Of a stretch of 64,000 nt of DNA, positions 35,961 through 44,101 are shown piece by piece. Both the position numbers and the translations under genes were made by a program. Below the pieces are notes generated by a model that saw only the letters and a list, made by a program, of their open reading frames with translations, was not told where the DNA came from and did no database searches. This stretch comes from Salinicola avicenniae. Lineage in GTDB: Bacteria > Pseudomonadota > Gammaproteobacteria > Pseudomonadales > Halomonadaceae. Position 1 is the first letter of the stretch; each line of letters begins with the position of its first letter. Where the stretch lies: positions 186,001 to 250,000 of the forward strand of contig NZ_JAKQZC010000006.1 in the NCBI RefSeq assembly GCF_023736115.1, in the 5' to 3' direction.

Positions 35961-37337
35961 CTAGCGCCGATGCTGTCGGCGACGGCGCCACAGCCAGCCA
36001 CCCAGCAGTGCCAGCAACGCCACGACACCGACTGCCATGCCGGCCCGGGCCAGCGGCAGCAGCGGCGACGGTGCCCCGCCCGCCCGCAGCTCGCCGACGC
36101 GGGCCGCATCGATAGTCACGTCGCTGTCGCCAAAGGCGGTCATGACGTAATGGGTAACGTCGGCAACCTGCGCGTCATCGAGCTCGTCGGCAAAGCCGAG
36201 CATGCCCTGCCCATGTTCCGGCCAGACACCCTCGAGCACCGCCATCGCCACGTTGTCGGCATTGGGCTTGTCGAGCACCGGATGCCCCGTCAGCGCCGGC
36301 AGACCGTTCAGACCTCGCCCGTCAGGCGCATGGCAGGCGGCGCAGTTGTCGCGGTAGACCCGCTCGCCCGAACCGATTTCGGCCAGCGCCGCCGGGGTAT
36401 CGTTATCCGTCAGCGGGGCGATGCCCTGACTCGCCTCGGTGGGTTCGGACACCGGCTCGCCCTCGCCGCTATCTGCCGGCAGCAGATAGGTGGCGATGGC
36501 CTCGAGATCCGACTGCGGCAGGCGAGAGAAGCTCTTGTCGATCGCCTCGAGCATCGGCCCGCCGGCGGTGGCACCATTGCTGGCGTGACCACTTTGCAGG
36601 TAGTCGACCAGCTGGTCACGACGCCAGTCGCCGATACCGGTTTCCGGATCGGCGGTGATATCCGGCGCGTACCAGGTCCCGAGCGAAGCACCGGCCAAGG
36701 CCTGATCCGGCTTCTCCGCCATCAGCAGGTTACGCGGAGTATGACAGGTACCGCAGTGCGCCGCGCCCTGGACCAGATAGGCGCCCCGATTCCAGGCATC
36801 GGACTTTTTGGAGTCCGGCTGATACGGCTGATCGTCGAGAAACAACAGATTCCAGGCCGCCATCGAGAAGCGCAGGTTGAACGGAAACGGCAGATCCGTC
36901 TGCGGAGGCGTCGCGTCGACCGGCGCAACCCCGTGCATGAAGTAGGCGTACAGCGCCTCGACATCGTCATCGCTCAGCTTGGCATAGGCAGTGTAGGGCA
37001 TCGCCGGATAGAGGTGGCTGCCATCCGCGCGCACGCCCTGGCGCAGGGCGTCCGAAAACTGCTCGAGCGAATAGTCGCCGATACCGGCCTCGCTCGATGG
37101 CGTGATATTCGTGGTGAAAATCGTGCCGAGGGGACTCTGGATCGGGTGACCGCCGCTGAAGGCGGGCTGCCCGTGCTCGGTATGGCAGGCGGCGCAGTCG
37201 CCAGCGATGGCGACCGCCTCGCCACGCTCGATCAGCGTCTGGTCGTCGCTGTCGGCCTGGGCGACCTGAGCCAGGCCGCCGATCAGCAGCAGCGCGCTGG
37301 CGACCAGGCCGGTACGCGCGTTGAGGCGATTACCCAT
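35961..37337 (-). CDS. Triheme cytochrome c subunit of a membrane-bound dehydrogenase
   Basis: This 458-residue periplasmic protein has a signal peptide to about residue 28 and three heme c sites: Cys48-Cys51-His52 (CAACH), Cys195-Cys198-His199 (CGTCH) and Cys332-Cys335-His336 (CAACH). A C-terminal membrane anchor at about 430-448 is followed by an Arg-rich tail. It resembles the cytochrome subunit of gluconate, sorbitol and alcohol dehydrogenases and hands electrons to quinone or oxidase. It overlaps the flavoprotein gene by 8 bases and is last in the operon. Confidence 0.9.
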   Translation of the reverse strand: MGNRLNARTGLVASALLLIGGLAQVAQADSDDQTLIERGEAVAIAGDCAACHTEHGQPAFSGGHPIQSPLGTIFTTNITPSSEAGIGDYSLEQFSDALRQGVRADGSHLYPAMPYTAYAKLSDDDVEALYAYFMHGVAPVDATPPQTDLPFPFNLRFSMAAWNLLFLDDQPYQPDSKKSDAWNRGAYLVQGAAHCGTCHTPRNLLMAEKPDQALAGASLGTWYAPDITADPETGIGDWRRDQLVDYLQSGHASNGATAGGPMLEAIDKSFSRLPQSDLEAIATYLLPADSGEGEPVSEPTEASQGIAPLTDNDTPAALAEIGSGERVYRDNCAACHAPDGRGLNGLPALTGHPVLDKPNADNVAMAVLEGVWPEHGQGMLGFADELDDAQVADVTHYVMTAFGDSDVTIDAARVGELRAGGAPSPLLPLARAGMAVGVVALLALLGGWLWRRRRQHRR

Positions 37338-38934
37338 GCTGCGTCTCCTCCAGGATGCGATCCGCGGTACGCAGTGCCAGCGCCGCAGCCGTCAGCGTGA
37401 CGTTGCAGGTGCCGACCGTGGGCATCACGCCGGTACCGACCATGTACAGATTGTCGTGGTCGTGGGCGCGGCCCCAGCGGTCGGTCACGCTGGTCGCCGG
37501 ATCGTCGCCCATGGAGAGCGTGCCGGTGATGTGCTGGCGATTGGAGAAGGCGCCATCGGCACTGTGCTTGACGTTGGTCGCGCCGAGCCGCTCAGCGATG
37601 CGATCGTAGTTCTCACGTGTCGCTTGGGTACCACGTCGCTCGTACTCACCGATGCTCCAGTAAAGGCGCGGCGTCGGCAGGCCAAGCGCATCGCGCTTGT
37701 CACTCAGCGTGACGCGGTTGTTCGGGTCGGGCAGCTGCTCCATGGCATTCTTGATCGCCAGACGGCGAGCGGCGCGGTAGCGCACCTGCTCTTCCAGGTG
37801 GCGGCCGTGATAGCCCTCGGCGATCAGCTCCTTGGTCACCGAAGCGACCTTGGAGCCGTTGGAGATGTCGATGCGGAACGGCGCGTGCTCGGCGCGGAAG
37901 TCACCGTCACGGAACTGGCCGATCGAGCAGGGGCTGACCGGGCCACGACCGGGCCAGATCGGCTCGTCGACGTCGAAGCTGACCTTGATCGCCGGATGAT
38001 CGCAAAGATGACGACCGACGTTGTCGCTGGCATTGGCGATGCCGTTGGGAAAGCGCTCGCTGGTCGACATCAGCAGCAGCTTGGGCGTCTCGATGGCGTT
38101 GGCCGCGAGCACCACGGTCGCCCCGCTCACCCGATGGCTGTTCTTCTGCCAGTCGTAATAGTGCACCGCGCTGATCGCACCGCGGTCATCATGCTCAAGC
38201 CGGTAGACCACCGCTTCGGTGATCACTTCGACGCCGGCGGCTTCCGCTTCCTGAGCAGCAAGGCCGCCATGGTACTGGGCGTCGATCGGACAGATGGGCA
38301 TGCAGTTGTTATTGCCGCAGCAGGCCGGGCGACCGTCGTAGCTACGGCTGTTGCGTCCGGTGGCGTCGTCGATGACGCGGTAGTCGGGCGCCAGACGGTC
38401 GGTGACCCGCTGCTGCAGATAAGAGGCCGGCACCCGCTCCATGGGGAAGGGCTTGGCGCGCGGCGAGCCGTTGTCCGGCTCACCGCCGACACCGGCTATC
38501 ACCTCGACCTGATAGTAATAGTCTTCGAGCTCGTCATAGCTGATTGGCCAGTCCTTGCCGACCCCGTAGAGGCTGTGCTGACGGAAGTCGTTGGGCACGA
38601 AACGCCAAAGTTGCGCGGCCCAGTGCCAGGTGGTGCCGCCAAACATGCGGATGTACTGGGCGTGGAACGGGTTCGGCCCGGCCTGCTCGAGGTAGTGGTT
38701 CGGCTCCGGCGTGAAGCGCGGCTGGGGAGCCATCTCCGAATAGGGATAGGGCGACATGTAGTCGGACTTGAAGGCCGATTCACGGTAGCGCTGGACCAGC
38801 TCGCCGCGGCTCTTGCGCGGGCCGGATTCCAGCAGCAGCACGGAGCGTCCGGCCCTGGCCAGACGGGTCGCCAGCAGGGAACCACAGATGCCCGCGCCGA
38901 CCACGACGACGTCGGCGACTTGTTCGTTACTCAT
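37330..38934 (-). CDS. GMC-family FAD dehydrogenase, catalytic subunit (gluconate/sorbitol dehydrogenase type)
   Basis: This 534-residue flavoprotein of the glucose-methanol-choline group has an N-terminal VVVGAGICGSLLATRLARAG FAD motif. A cysteine-rich CCGNNNCMPICP segment near residues 200-211 resembles those of membrane-bound gluconate/sorbitol dehydrogenases. The C-terminus has HITGTLSMGDDP and NLYMVGTGVMPTVGTCN. The likely substrates are a polyol, aldose or sugar acid oxidised in the periplasm; export presumably relies on the Tat-bearing small subunit. It is coupled with the cytochrome subunit by an 8-base overlap. Confidence 0.88.
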   Translation of the reverse strand: MSNEQVADVVVVGAGICGSLLATRLARAGRSVLLLESGPRKSRGELVQRYRESAFKSDYMSPYPYSEMAPQPRFTPEPNHYLEQAGPNPFHAQYIRMFGGTTWHWAAQLWRFVPNDFRQHSLYGVGKDWPISYDELEDYYYQVEVIAGVGGEPDNGSPRAKPFPMERVPASYLQQRVTDRLAPDYRVIDDATGRNSRSYDGRPACCGNNNCMPICPIDAQYHGGLAAQEAEAAGVEVITEAVVYRLEHDDRGAISAVHYYDWQKNSHRVSGATVVLAANAIETPKLLLMSTSERFPNGIANASDNVGRHLCDHPAIKVSFDVDEPIWPGRGPVSPCSIGQFRDGDFRAEHAPFRIDISNGSKVASVTKELIAEGYHGRHLEEQVRYRAARRLAIKNAMEQLPDPNNRVTLSDKRDALGLPTPRLYWSIGEYERRGTQATRENYDRIAERLGATNVKHSADGAFSNRQHITGTLSMGDDPATSVTDRWGRAHDHDNLYMVGTGVMPTVGTCNVTLTAAALALRTADRILEETQHG

Positions 38935-38975
38935 GGGATATCACTTGTTCTCTTCAAAAAGCGACGGCTTGAAGC

Positions 38976-39479
38976 TCAAGGCGCCCGGTGCCAGCTGCCG
39001 CAGGGACCGTAGGAAAAGCTCGGGGGAACCAAGGTGTCGGCAACGACCTGATTGGAGAGCGAATTGAGGTAGGTGACGTAGACCGCCTGCTCACCGCTGC
39101 CAACCACGCCGGTGTACCAACCGCTCAGCATGTCGCGCGCCAGGGTTTCCTCCGCCGCATGCGCCTCGCCGAACGCCAGGGTCGGCTGCGCCAGCAATTG
39201 TGGCTGCTCGCTCAGCAACGACTTCAGGCGTGCCAGCCTGTCGTCGAAGTCCGCCAGCGCCAGTTTCCCGGCCTGGAGCAGCGCGCCTGCAAGATTCTCG
39301 TCCAGCGACTCGTTTTGGGTCAGCTGGCGCGAAATGGCGAGAAAGTCGTTCATCTGATCGGTGGCCGGGGCCTCTGCCGCCGCCAGTGCCTCGGGCACCG
39401 CCAGCCAGCGCCCAGCGACCCCGGTCAAGGCAAAACCGCCTGCCATCTGGATGACGCGGCGGCGTGAAATGTCTGTCAT
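38976..39479 (-). CDS. Tat-exported small subunit of the FAD dehydrogenase complex
   Basis: This 167-residue protein has a twin-arginine signal (SRRRVIQMAGGFALTGVAG) and matches the small gamma-type subunit of gluconate/sorbitol/fructose dehydrogenases. In such complexes it escorts the folded flavoprotein across the membrane. It is first in the three-gene operon, 41 bases before the flavoprotein start. AAGGG precedes the ATG at 39479; upstream in-frame residues to 39620 are not signal-like. Confidence 0.82.
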   Translation of the reverse strand: MTDISRRRVIQMAGGFALTGVAGRWLAVPEALAAAEAPATDQMNDFLAISRQLTQNESLDENLAGALLQAGKLALADFDDRLARLKSLLSEQPQLLAQPTLAFGEAHAAEETLARDMLSGWYTGVVGSGEQAVYVTYLNSLSNQVVADTLVPPSFSYGPCGSWHRAP

Positions 39480-39720
39480 TGTCGATCCCTTGCTGAACGT
39501 CGCCCGTGGGTTTCCAGGCGACGGATGACCGCTTCGCGTCCGGGGCGACGCAAAAGCCAAACTCGTTACCACGCTATGAAAGCGCGTCAGGATACCCGAG
39601 GCGAAACGTCGCAGCATCAATTATTCATATGACTAGATCAATTTAGCCGGACAAAGAGAGTCTTCGCCAAGGCCCAATAGCCTCTTCTTCACCTTGACGG
39701 CGTGAAGAGATGACCCATCG

Positions 39721-40386
39721 CTAAGGCCTGGACTGCGCGGCGCGATGCAGCAGGATATCGACACGCCGATTGGCCGCGCGCCCCTCGGCGCTGGCGTTAT
39801 CGGCCATCGGCCGGGTATCGCCGTAGCCGATCGCACGCAGACGCGTGGCATCAACGCCCTGGGCGGAGAGATAGCGCACGACTGCAATCGCTCGCGCCGC
39901 GGAGAGATCCCAGTTGGAGGGGAACCGCCGGGTCGCGATCGGCACATTGTCGGTGTGCCCCTCGACCGAGATGCGACCGTCGAAGGTCTTCAGGTCGTCG
40001 ACCAGACTGGCGATCACGTGCCGCCCCTGAGCAATCAGCGTCGCCTGACCGCTGGGGAACAGCAGATTGTCGTCGATCCGCAGCGTAATGCCTTCCTGTC
40101 CCTGAAGGACCCGGACACCGGGAATGTCGAGCCCTGCCAGACGCGGATCCAGGCCCTCGTTGAGCGGCTCCAGTCCCGTCTGATTCGGTGCCGTCGATGC
40201 CGTCACGGACGTGGCGCCATTGGCCTGCGTGCTGGCGGACTCGCCGCGCGGGATGATCGACAGCAGCAGGACGAAGAGCGTCAGCAGCAGTGTCAGCACA
40301 TCCAGGTAGCTGGTCAGCCAACCTTCGTCCTCGGCCGAGGCCGCCGCGGGTGGCGCCAGCAGATGCTGCATGTCGCGATTGCGCAT
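39721..40386 (-). CDS. MotB-like OmpA-domain motor/stator protein
   Basis: This 221-residue protein has one N-terminal membrane helix (YLDVLTLLLTLFVLLLSIIP). Asp29 at its start fits the conserved ion-binding Asp of MotB/PomB. A C-terminal OmpA-type peptidoglycan-binding domain follows (ISVEGHTDNVPI, then WDLSAARAIAVVRYL). With the MotA-like partner just upstream it forms a stator-like ion channel. No other flagellar gene is nearby, so it could serve the flagellum as a second stator or power another envelope process. The start at 40386 is four bases after the upstream stop. Confidence 0.8.
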   Translation of the reverse strand: MRNRDMQHLLAPPAAASAEDEGWLTSYLDVLTLLLTLFVLLLSIIPRGESASTQANGATSVTASTAPNQTGLEPLNEGLDPRLAGLDIPGVRVLQGQEGITLRIDDNLLFPSGQATLIAQGRHVIASLVDDLKTFDGRISVEGHTDNVPIATRRFPSNWDLSAARAIAVVRYLSAQGVDATRLRAIGYGDTRPMADNASAEGRAANRRVDILLHRAAQSRP

Positions 40387-40390
40387 GACG

Positions 40391-41218
40391 CTACTCCTCC
40401 GAGGTCGAAGCCGAGCGGGCACCCGCGTCGGGCCTCGGCTTCACGTGACGATCGCGAATCTCATCGTGATAGTTGGCCATGAAGGAGTTCATCGTCTCTT
40501 CGATGAACGACGGCAGGCGCCGCTTGCTCATCAGCGAAATCCCCTCCAGCACCATGTTCATGGTGATCAGGCGCTCTTCCGTGCGCCGCTCGAGCTTCAC
40601 CGCGATCGGCTTGAACACCAGGTTGGCCAGCAGGATGCCGTAGAACGTGGTCAGCAGCGCGACCGCCATGCGCGGCCCGATAATATCGAGACTGCCCGCA
40701 TCGACCACTTCCAGCATGTTGACCAACCCCACCAGCGTCCCGATCATGCCGAACGCAGGGGCATAGGTAGCCATGGTGCGAAATATCTGCGCGTCCGCCT
40801 GTTCGCGCGTCTTGAGCCGCGTGATACGCCACTGCAGCACGTCGAAGATCTCGTCTTCCTTGGTGTTGGCGATCAGCAGTTGTACCCCCGAGCGCAGGAA
40901 CGGGTTGCGCACGTATTCGAGCTCGCGCTCCACCGCGCGAACGTCTCCCTTGACCCATAGCCGCGACAGGTCGACCAGCTCCTTGATGTCGTCGCGCACA
41001 TAGGTGTTCTCGCGTTTGAACACCACGCCGACGAGCCGCACGACGCGCACGACTTCCTTCAGCGGATAGCTGATGAAGGTCGCCGCCAGGGTGCCGGTCA
41101 CGACGAGTACCAATCCGGGCAGATTGACGAAACTGTCCGGCGTCTCGGCGGTGAAGAACAGGACACAGACCAGCAGCAGCACGCTGGCGAAAATGCCTAT
41201 CAGCGTGGAAGGATTCAT
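40391..41218 (-). CDS. MotA/TolQ/ExbB-family proton channel protein, MotA-like
   Basis: This 275-residue protein has four predicted helices in MotA arrangement: two N-terminal (IGIFASVLLLVCVLFF; LPGLVLVVTGTLAATFISYPL), a large cytosolic loop, then MATYAPAFGMIGTLVGLVNML and RMAVALLTTFYGILLANLVFKPIA. The charged cytosolic loop is of the type that contacts the flagellar rotor. AGGAG precedes the start at 41218. It is paired with a MotB-like gene. The ion used (proton or sodium) cannot be assigned from this sequence. Confidence 0.82.
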   Translation of the reverse strand: MNPSTLIGIFASVLLLVCVLFFTAETPDSFVNLPGLVLVVTGTLAATFISYPLKEVVRVVRLVGVVFKRENTYVRDDIKELVDLSRLWVKGDVRAVERELEYVRNPFLRSGVQLLIANTKEDEIFDVLQWRITRLKTREQADAQIFRTMATYAPAFGMIGTLVGLVNMLEVVDAGSLDIIGPRMAVALLTTFYGILLANLVFKPIAVKLERRTEERLITMNMVLEGISLMSKRRLPSFIEETMNSFMANYHDEIRDRHVKPRPDAGARSASTSEE

Positions 41219-41423
41219 CGGAGACTCCTGTCGCAAGAAGGGAATGTCATACGCGGCCGGCAACGGCGAGACGACATCGCATGGCAGCAACCAATCGAGA
41301 TCAACGGCCAGAAACCGAAAAAGTTGAGCCTTCTCATTATTCTTAGACTAAGCATGAACATCACCGCCCGCTTGCCACGGGGCGATGCGGCCGATGGCGG
41401 CGTAATGTCGCGCCGTGTCCCGG

Positions 41424-41465
41424 GCTTCCGGACAGGAGCTTCCGGACAGGAGTTTCCGGGCAGGG
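41424..41465. repeat. 14-bp tandem repeat, three copies
   Basis: GCTTCCGGACAGGA occurs at 41424-41437 and again at 41438-41451, followed by a copy with three changes at 41452-41465. It lies between the motA-like gene and gbdR. There is no evident coding role. Confidence 0.8.
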
Positions 41466-41646
41466 GTTCGTGACGGTCGTCCAGAATAGACCTTCGCCGC
41501 GATCGCCGACCGCAGGCGTCAGAGGCTGGGGGTCACCAGGCAGGAAACGGGACCGGCTCGCGTCAGCAAGACATGCCTACCGCGTTGCCGGGGTGTACTA
41601 ACCCCGCCGCTGGCACGACGGGGACGAACCGAGAGCCCGACAAACA

Positions 41647-41678
41647 GCGCCCGGTGGCCGTGTTCGGCCACCGGGCGC
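41647..41678 (-). terminator. Hairpin terminator after gbdR
   Basis: GCGCCCGGTGGCC (41647-41659) and GGCCACCGGGCGC (41666-41678) form a 13-bp perfect stem with a six-base loop. On the minus strand it is followed by TGTTTGTC, a weak U-tract. It starts 43 bases after the gbdR stop. Confidence 0.65.
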
Positions 41679-41721
41679 CTCGGCCCCCTTTCTAGTGACG
41701 CTTAGCGCAGCCTAGTAACGC

Positions 41722-42843
41722 TTAGCGCAGCGCGATGCTGGCATAAGTCGGTTCGCCACGCGCGTGGTTGAGCGCCACGCTGGCACTGCTGTATTGCAGC
41801 GGCGGTTCGGCTTCGATCAGCGGCTCGGGGATCGGCTCCAGGCGGCGGATCTTCACCGCCTCGCCACGATCCTCGCGCGGCGGCGTGCCGAAATACTCAC
41901 GGTAGCATTTGGAGAAGTGCGGCGTGGAGACGAAGCCGCAGGCGGAAGCGATCTCGATGATCGGCAGCGGCGTCTGCTTCAGCAGCTGCCGCGCGCGCGT
42001 CAGACGCAGCTTGAGATAGTAGCGCGATGGCGAACAGTGCAGATGGCGCTGGAACAGTCGTTCGAGCTGGCGCCGCGAGACCGCCACATAGCTTGCCAGT
42101 TCATCCAGCTCGATGGGCTCCTCGATGTTGGCTTCCATCAGTGCCACGATCTCCAGCAGCTTGGGCTGGGTCGTACCGAGCACGTGCTTGAGCGGCACGC
42201 GCTGCTGGTCTTCCTCGCCGCGCACTCGCTCGTAGATGAACATTTCCGAGATCGCCGCCGATAGGTCGCGGCCGTGATCGCGGCCGATCAGGTTGAGCAT
42301 CATGTCCATCGGCGCCGTGCCGCCAGAGGCCGTGAAGCGGTCGCGGTCGATCGAGAACAGACGCGTACTCCAGGCGGCGCGGGGGTAGGCTTCCTGCATC
42401 GCCGCCAGACACTCCCAGTGAATGCTCACTTCGTAGCGATCCAGCAGGCCGGCCTGGGCCAACGCCCAGCTGCCGGTGCAGACGGAACCGATCCGCCGTA
42501 GCATCCGTGCCTGGCCCTGCAGCCAGGCAATCAGTGCCGGCGTCACCGAGCGCTGCGGCGCCACGCCACCACAGACGACCAGCCAGTCCAGACGCAGCGG
42601 CGACTGCGCGCTGGCGTCGGGCGTGACCTGCATGCCATCGCTGGCGCGCACCGGGGCCCCGTCCATGGTGATGATGTACCAGCGGTAGAGCTCGCGGCCC
42701 GCCAGCTGGTTGGCCATGCGCAGGGGTTCGATTGCCGAGGCCAGCGAGATCAGCGTGAAATTGTCGAGCAGCAGGAAGCCGAGTGTCTGCGGTTCCGGTA
42801 CGGCGCCCTTGGGCACGGCTGCAGAGGGGGTGAAGCTTGCCAT
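41722..42843 (-). CDS. gbdR: GbdR-type AraC/GATase1 transcriptional regulator
   Basis: This 373-residue regulator has an N-terminal class I glutamine amidotransferase-like sensing domain (about 18-190, with VCGGVAPQRS, SVCTGSWALAQAG and FTASGGTAPMDMMLNLIGRDHG). A C-terminal AraC helix-turn-helix pair follows (about 235-330, with ELASYVAVSRRQLERLFQRH and IEIASACGFVSTPHFSKCYRE). It closely resembles GbdR, which senses glycine betaine and dimethylglycine in Pseudomonas and activates gbc, dgc and sox genes. All of those genes lie in this window. Its own upstream region carries the RTGTCGC pair, suggesting autoregulation. Confidence 0.88.
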   Translation of the reverse strand: MASFTPSAAVPKGAVPEPQTLGFLLLDNFTLISLASAIEPLRMANQLAGRELYRWYIITMDGAPVRASDGMQVTPDASAQSPLRLDWLVVCGGVAPQRSVTPALIAWLQGQARMLRRIGSVCTGSWALAQAGLLDRYEVSIHWECLAAMQEAYPRAAWSTRLFSIDRDRFTASGGTAPMDMMLNLIGRDHGRDLSAAISEMFIYERVRGEEDQQRVPLKHVLGTTQPKLLEIVALMEANIEEPIELDELASYVAVSRRQLERLFQRHLHCSPSRYYLKLRLTRARQLLKQTPLPIIEIASACGFVSTPHFSKCYREYFGTPPREDRGEAVKIRRLEPIPEPLIEAEPPLQYSSASVALNHARGEPTYASIALR

Positions 42844-43249
42844 GTTGATATCTCCTCCAAGGATGAGTCGGTGGTTGTTGTTATTGCGGTTCCCTGGCGT
42901 CTATCGCTCCCCGACCCTGCTCTCGCTCTCCACGGAGAGCCGTACCGGATTCGGTGCGAGACGATGACAATAACCGTTATTCACGACTTTCCTGTAGCCT
43001 GATCGGTCTTGTCTCGACTCTAATCCTTGCGTCCAACTGACGCATGCATTTTTACCTCTCTGCGACATACCCATCGCCCACAGACAGACTAGTGTCGCTT
43101 TTAAGACAGATGCGACGATAAGTCGCGCTTCTGATGTCGTTTTTACGTCTTTTGGCGCACCAAGGATAAAAACAATTACCAATTGCAGTTGAAAACCAAT
43201 ACTATTCTTTCCTTTCTGAAAGCCACCCCGGCGCCAATCGACCCTCACC
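42844..43249. other. Divergent promoter region gbdR-efeU
   Basis: This 406-base region is clearly AT-richer than its surroundings toward efeU. It holds an RTGTCGC inverted pair (annotated separately), a GCGAC-GATAA-GTCGC palindrome at 43112-43126, an AATAAC-C-GTTATT palindrome near 42969, and CAATT/AATTG dyads near 43172. No clear consensus Fur box is visible for efeU. Confidence 0.5.
43062..43098. promoter_or_regulatory. Candidate operator: inverted RTGTCGC half-sites upstream of gbdR
   Basis: GCGACAT (43062-43068) and GTGTCGC (43092-43098) flank 23 bases, about 220-255 bases upstream of the gbdR start. They share the core with sites before soxB, dgcA and gbcA/gbcB. Autoregulation by GbdR, or effects on the divergent efeU, are both possible; this is inference. 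Confidence 0.35.
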
Positions 43250-44101
43250 ATGCTTATTCCCTTTCTCATCATGTTGCGCGAGGGCCTCGAGGCCGCGCTG
43301 ATGGTCGGTATCATCGCCGGCTATCTCCATCGCACGTCACGCGCCGCTTGGCTGCCGGCCGTCTGGATTGGTGTCTTTCTGGCCGCCGCGCTCGCCCTGT
43401 TCGTGGGCGCCGGGCTGCAGTTCGCCAGCGCCGAGTTTCCACAGCGCCAGCAAGAGCTGTTCGAGGCCGGGGTCGGCTTTATCGCCGCCGGCGTACTGAG
43501 CTGGATGGTCCTGTGGATGCGCCGTGCCGCGCGCCGCATGGGGCAAGACCTGACGGCTGCGGTCGAGCAGGCCTTCAGCAGTCGCCGACGACACACCTAT
43601 GCCCTGATCGGCATGGTCTTCCTGGCCGTGGCACGCGAGGGCCTGGAGTCGATCTTCTTTCTGCTGGCGGTCTTTCAGCAGAGTGGTAGCGCCCACGCCC
43701 CGCTCGGCGCCCTGCTAGGGCTGTGCGTGGCCGTCGGCATCGGTCTGGCGCTGTATCGCGGTAGCCTGCGCCTGCCGCTGCATCGCTTCTTCCGCGCCAC
43801 CGGCGTTTTCATTCTGCTGGTGGCGGCCGGCCTCATGGCCGGCTCGGTGCGCGCCCTGCACGAGGCCGGTCTGTGGAACCACGCCCAGCAGGTCGCCTTC
43901 GACCTGAGCGGCACTCTGCCGCTGGATAGCGCGCTGGGATCGCTGCTGGCCGGCCTCTTCGGTTATCAGCCAGCGCCGACCTGGAGCGAAGTGACCGCTT
44001 ACCTCGGTTACCTGGCGCTGATGCTGTGGCTGCTGCATCCGGGGCGGCAGGCGCCTGGCACGACCCGGCCTGCCTCGCAAGCCCAGGCCGTGCGCTCATG
44101 A
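43250..44101 (+). CDS. efeU: Ferrous iron permease EfeU (FTR1 family)
   Basis: This 283-residue inner-membrane iron permease has about seven helices. Both family iron-binding motifs are intact: REGLEAAL at residues 10-17 and REGLES at 129-134. It imports iron delivered by EfeO/EfeB, mainly under acidic, aerobic conditions in E. coli. It heads the efeUOB-efeM operon and overlaps efeO by 4 bases. The C-terminal tail after helix 7 is hydrophilic and variable. Confidence 0.94.
   Translation: MLIPFLIMLREGLEAALMVGIIAGYLHRTSRAAWLPAVWIGVFLAAALALFVGAGLQFASAEFPQRQQELFEAGVGFIAAGVLSWMVLWMRRAARRMGQDLTAAVEQAFSSRRRHTYALIGMVFLAVAREGLESIFFLLAVFQQSGSAHAPLGALLGLCVAVGIGLALYRGSLRLPLHRFFRATGVFILLVAAGLMAGSVRALHEAGLWNHAQQVAFDLSGTLPLDSALGSLLAGLFGYQPAPTWSEVTAYLGYLALMLWLLHPGRQAPGTTRPASQAQAVRS

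Larger units (their letters stand above)
41219..41721. other. Intergenic region between motA-like gene and gbdR
   Basis: This 503-base gap is between two minus-strand genes. It carries the gbdR terminator at its right end, a 14-bp tandem repeat in the middle, an ATGTCGC half-site at 41405-41411 and an AT-rich stretch (about 41326-41356) that probably includes the motA-like promoter. No gene is supported. Confidence 0.5.

Noticed and set aside
41405-41411. Single ATGTCGC half-site between the motA-like gene and gbdR
   Set aside because: It has no partner half-site nearby; the heptamer occurs by chance in GC-rich DNA, including inside genes such as the motB-like gene.
43172-43192. AT-rich dyads upstream of efeU as a Fur box
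   Set aside because: The match to the Fur consensus is poor compared with the site at 20491-20510, so I list them only as unassigned dyads.
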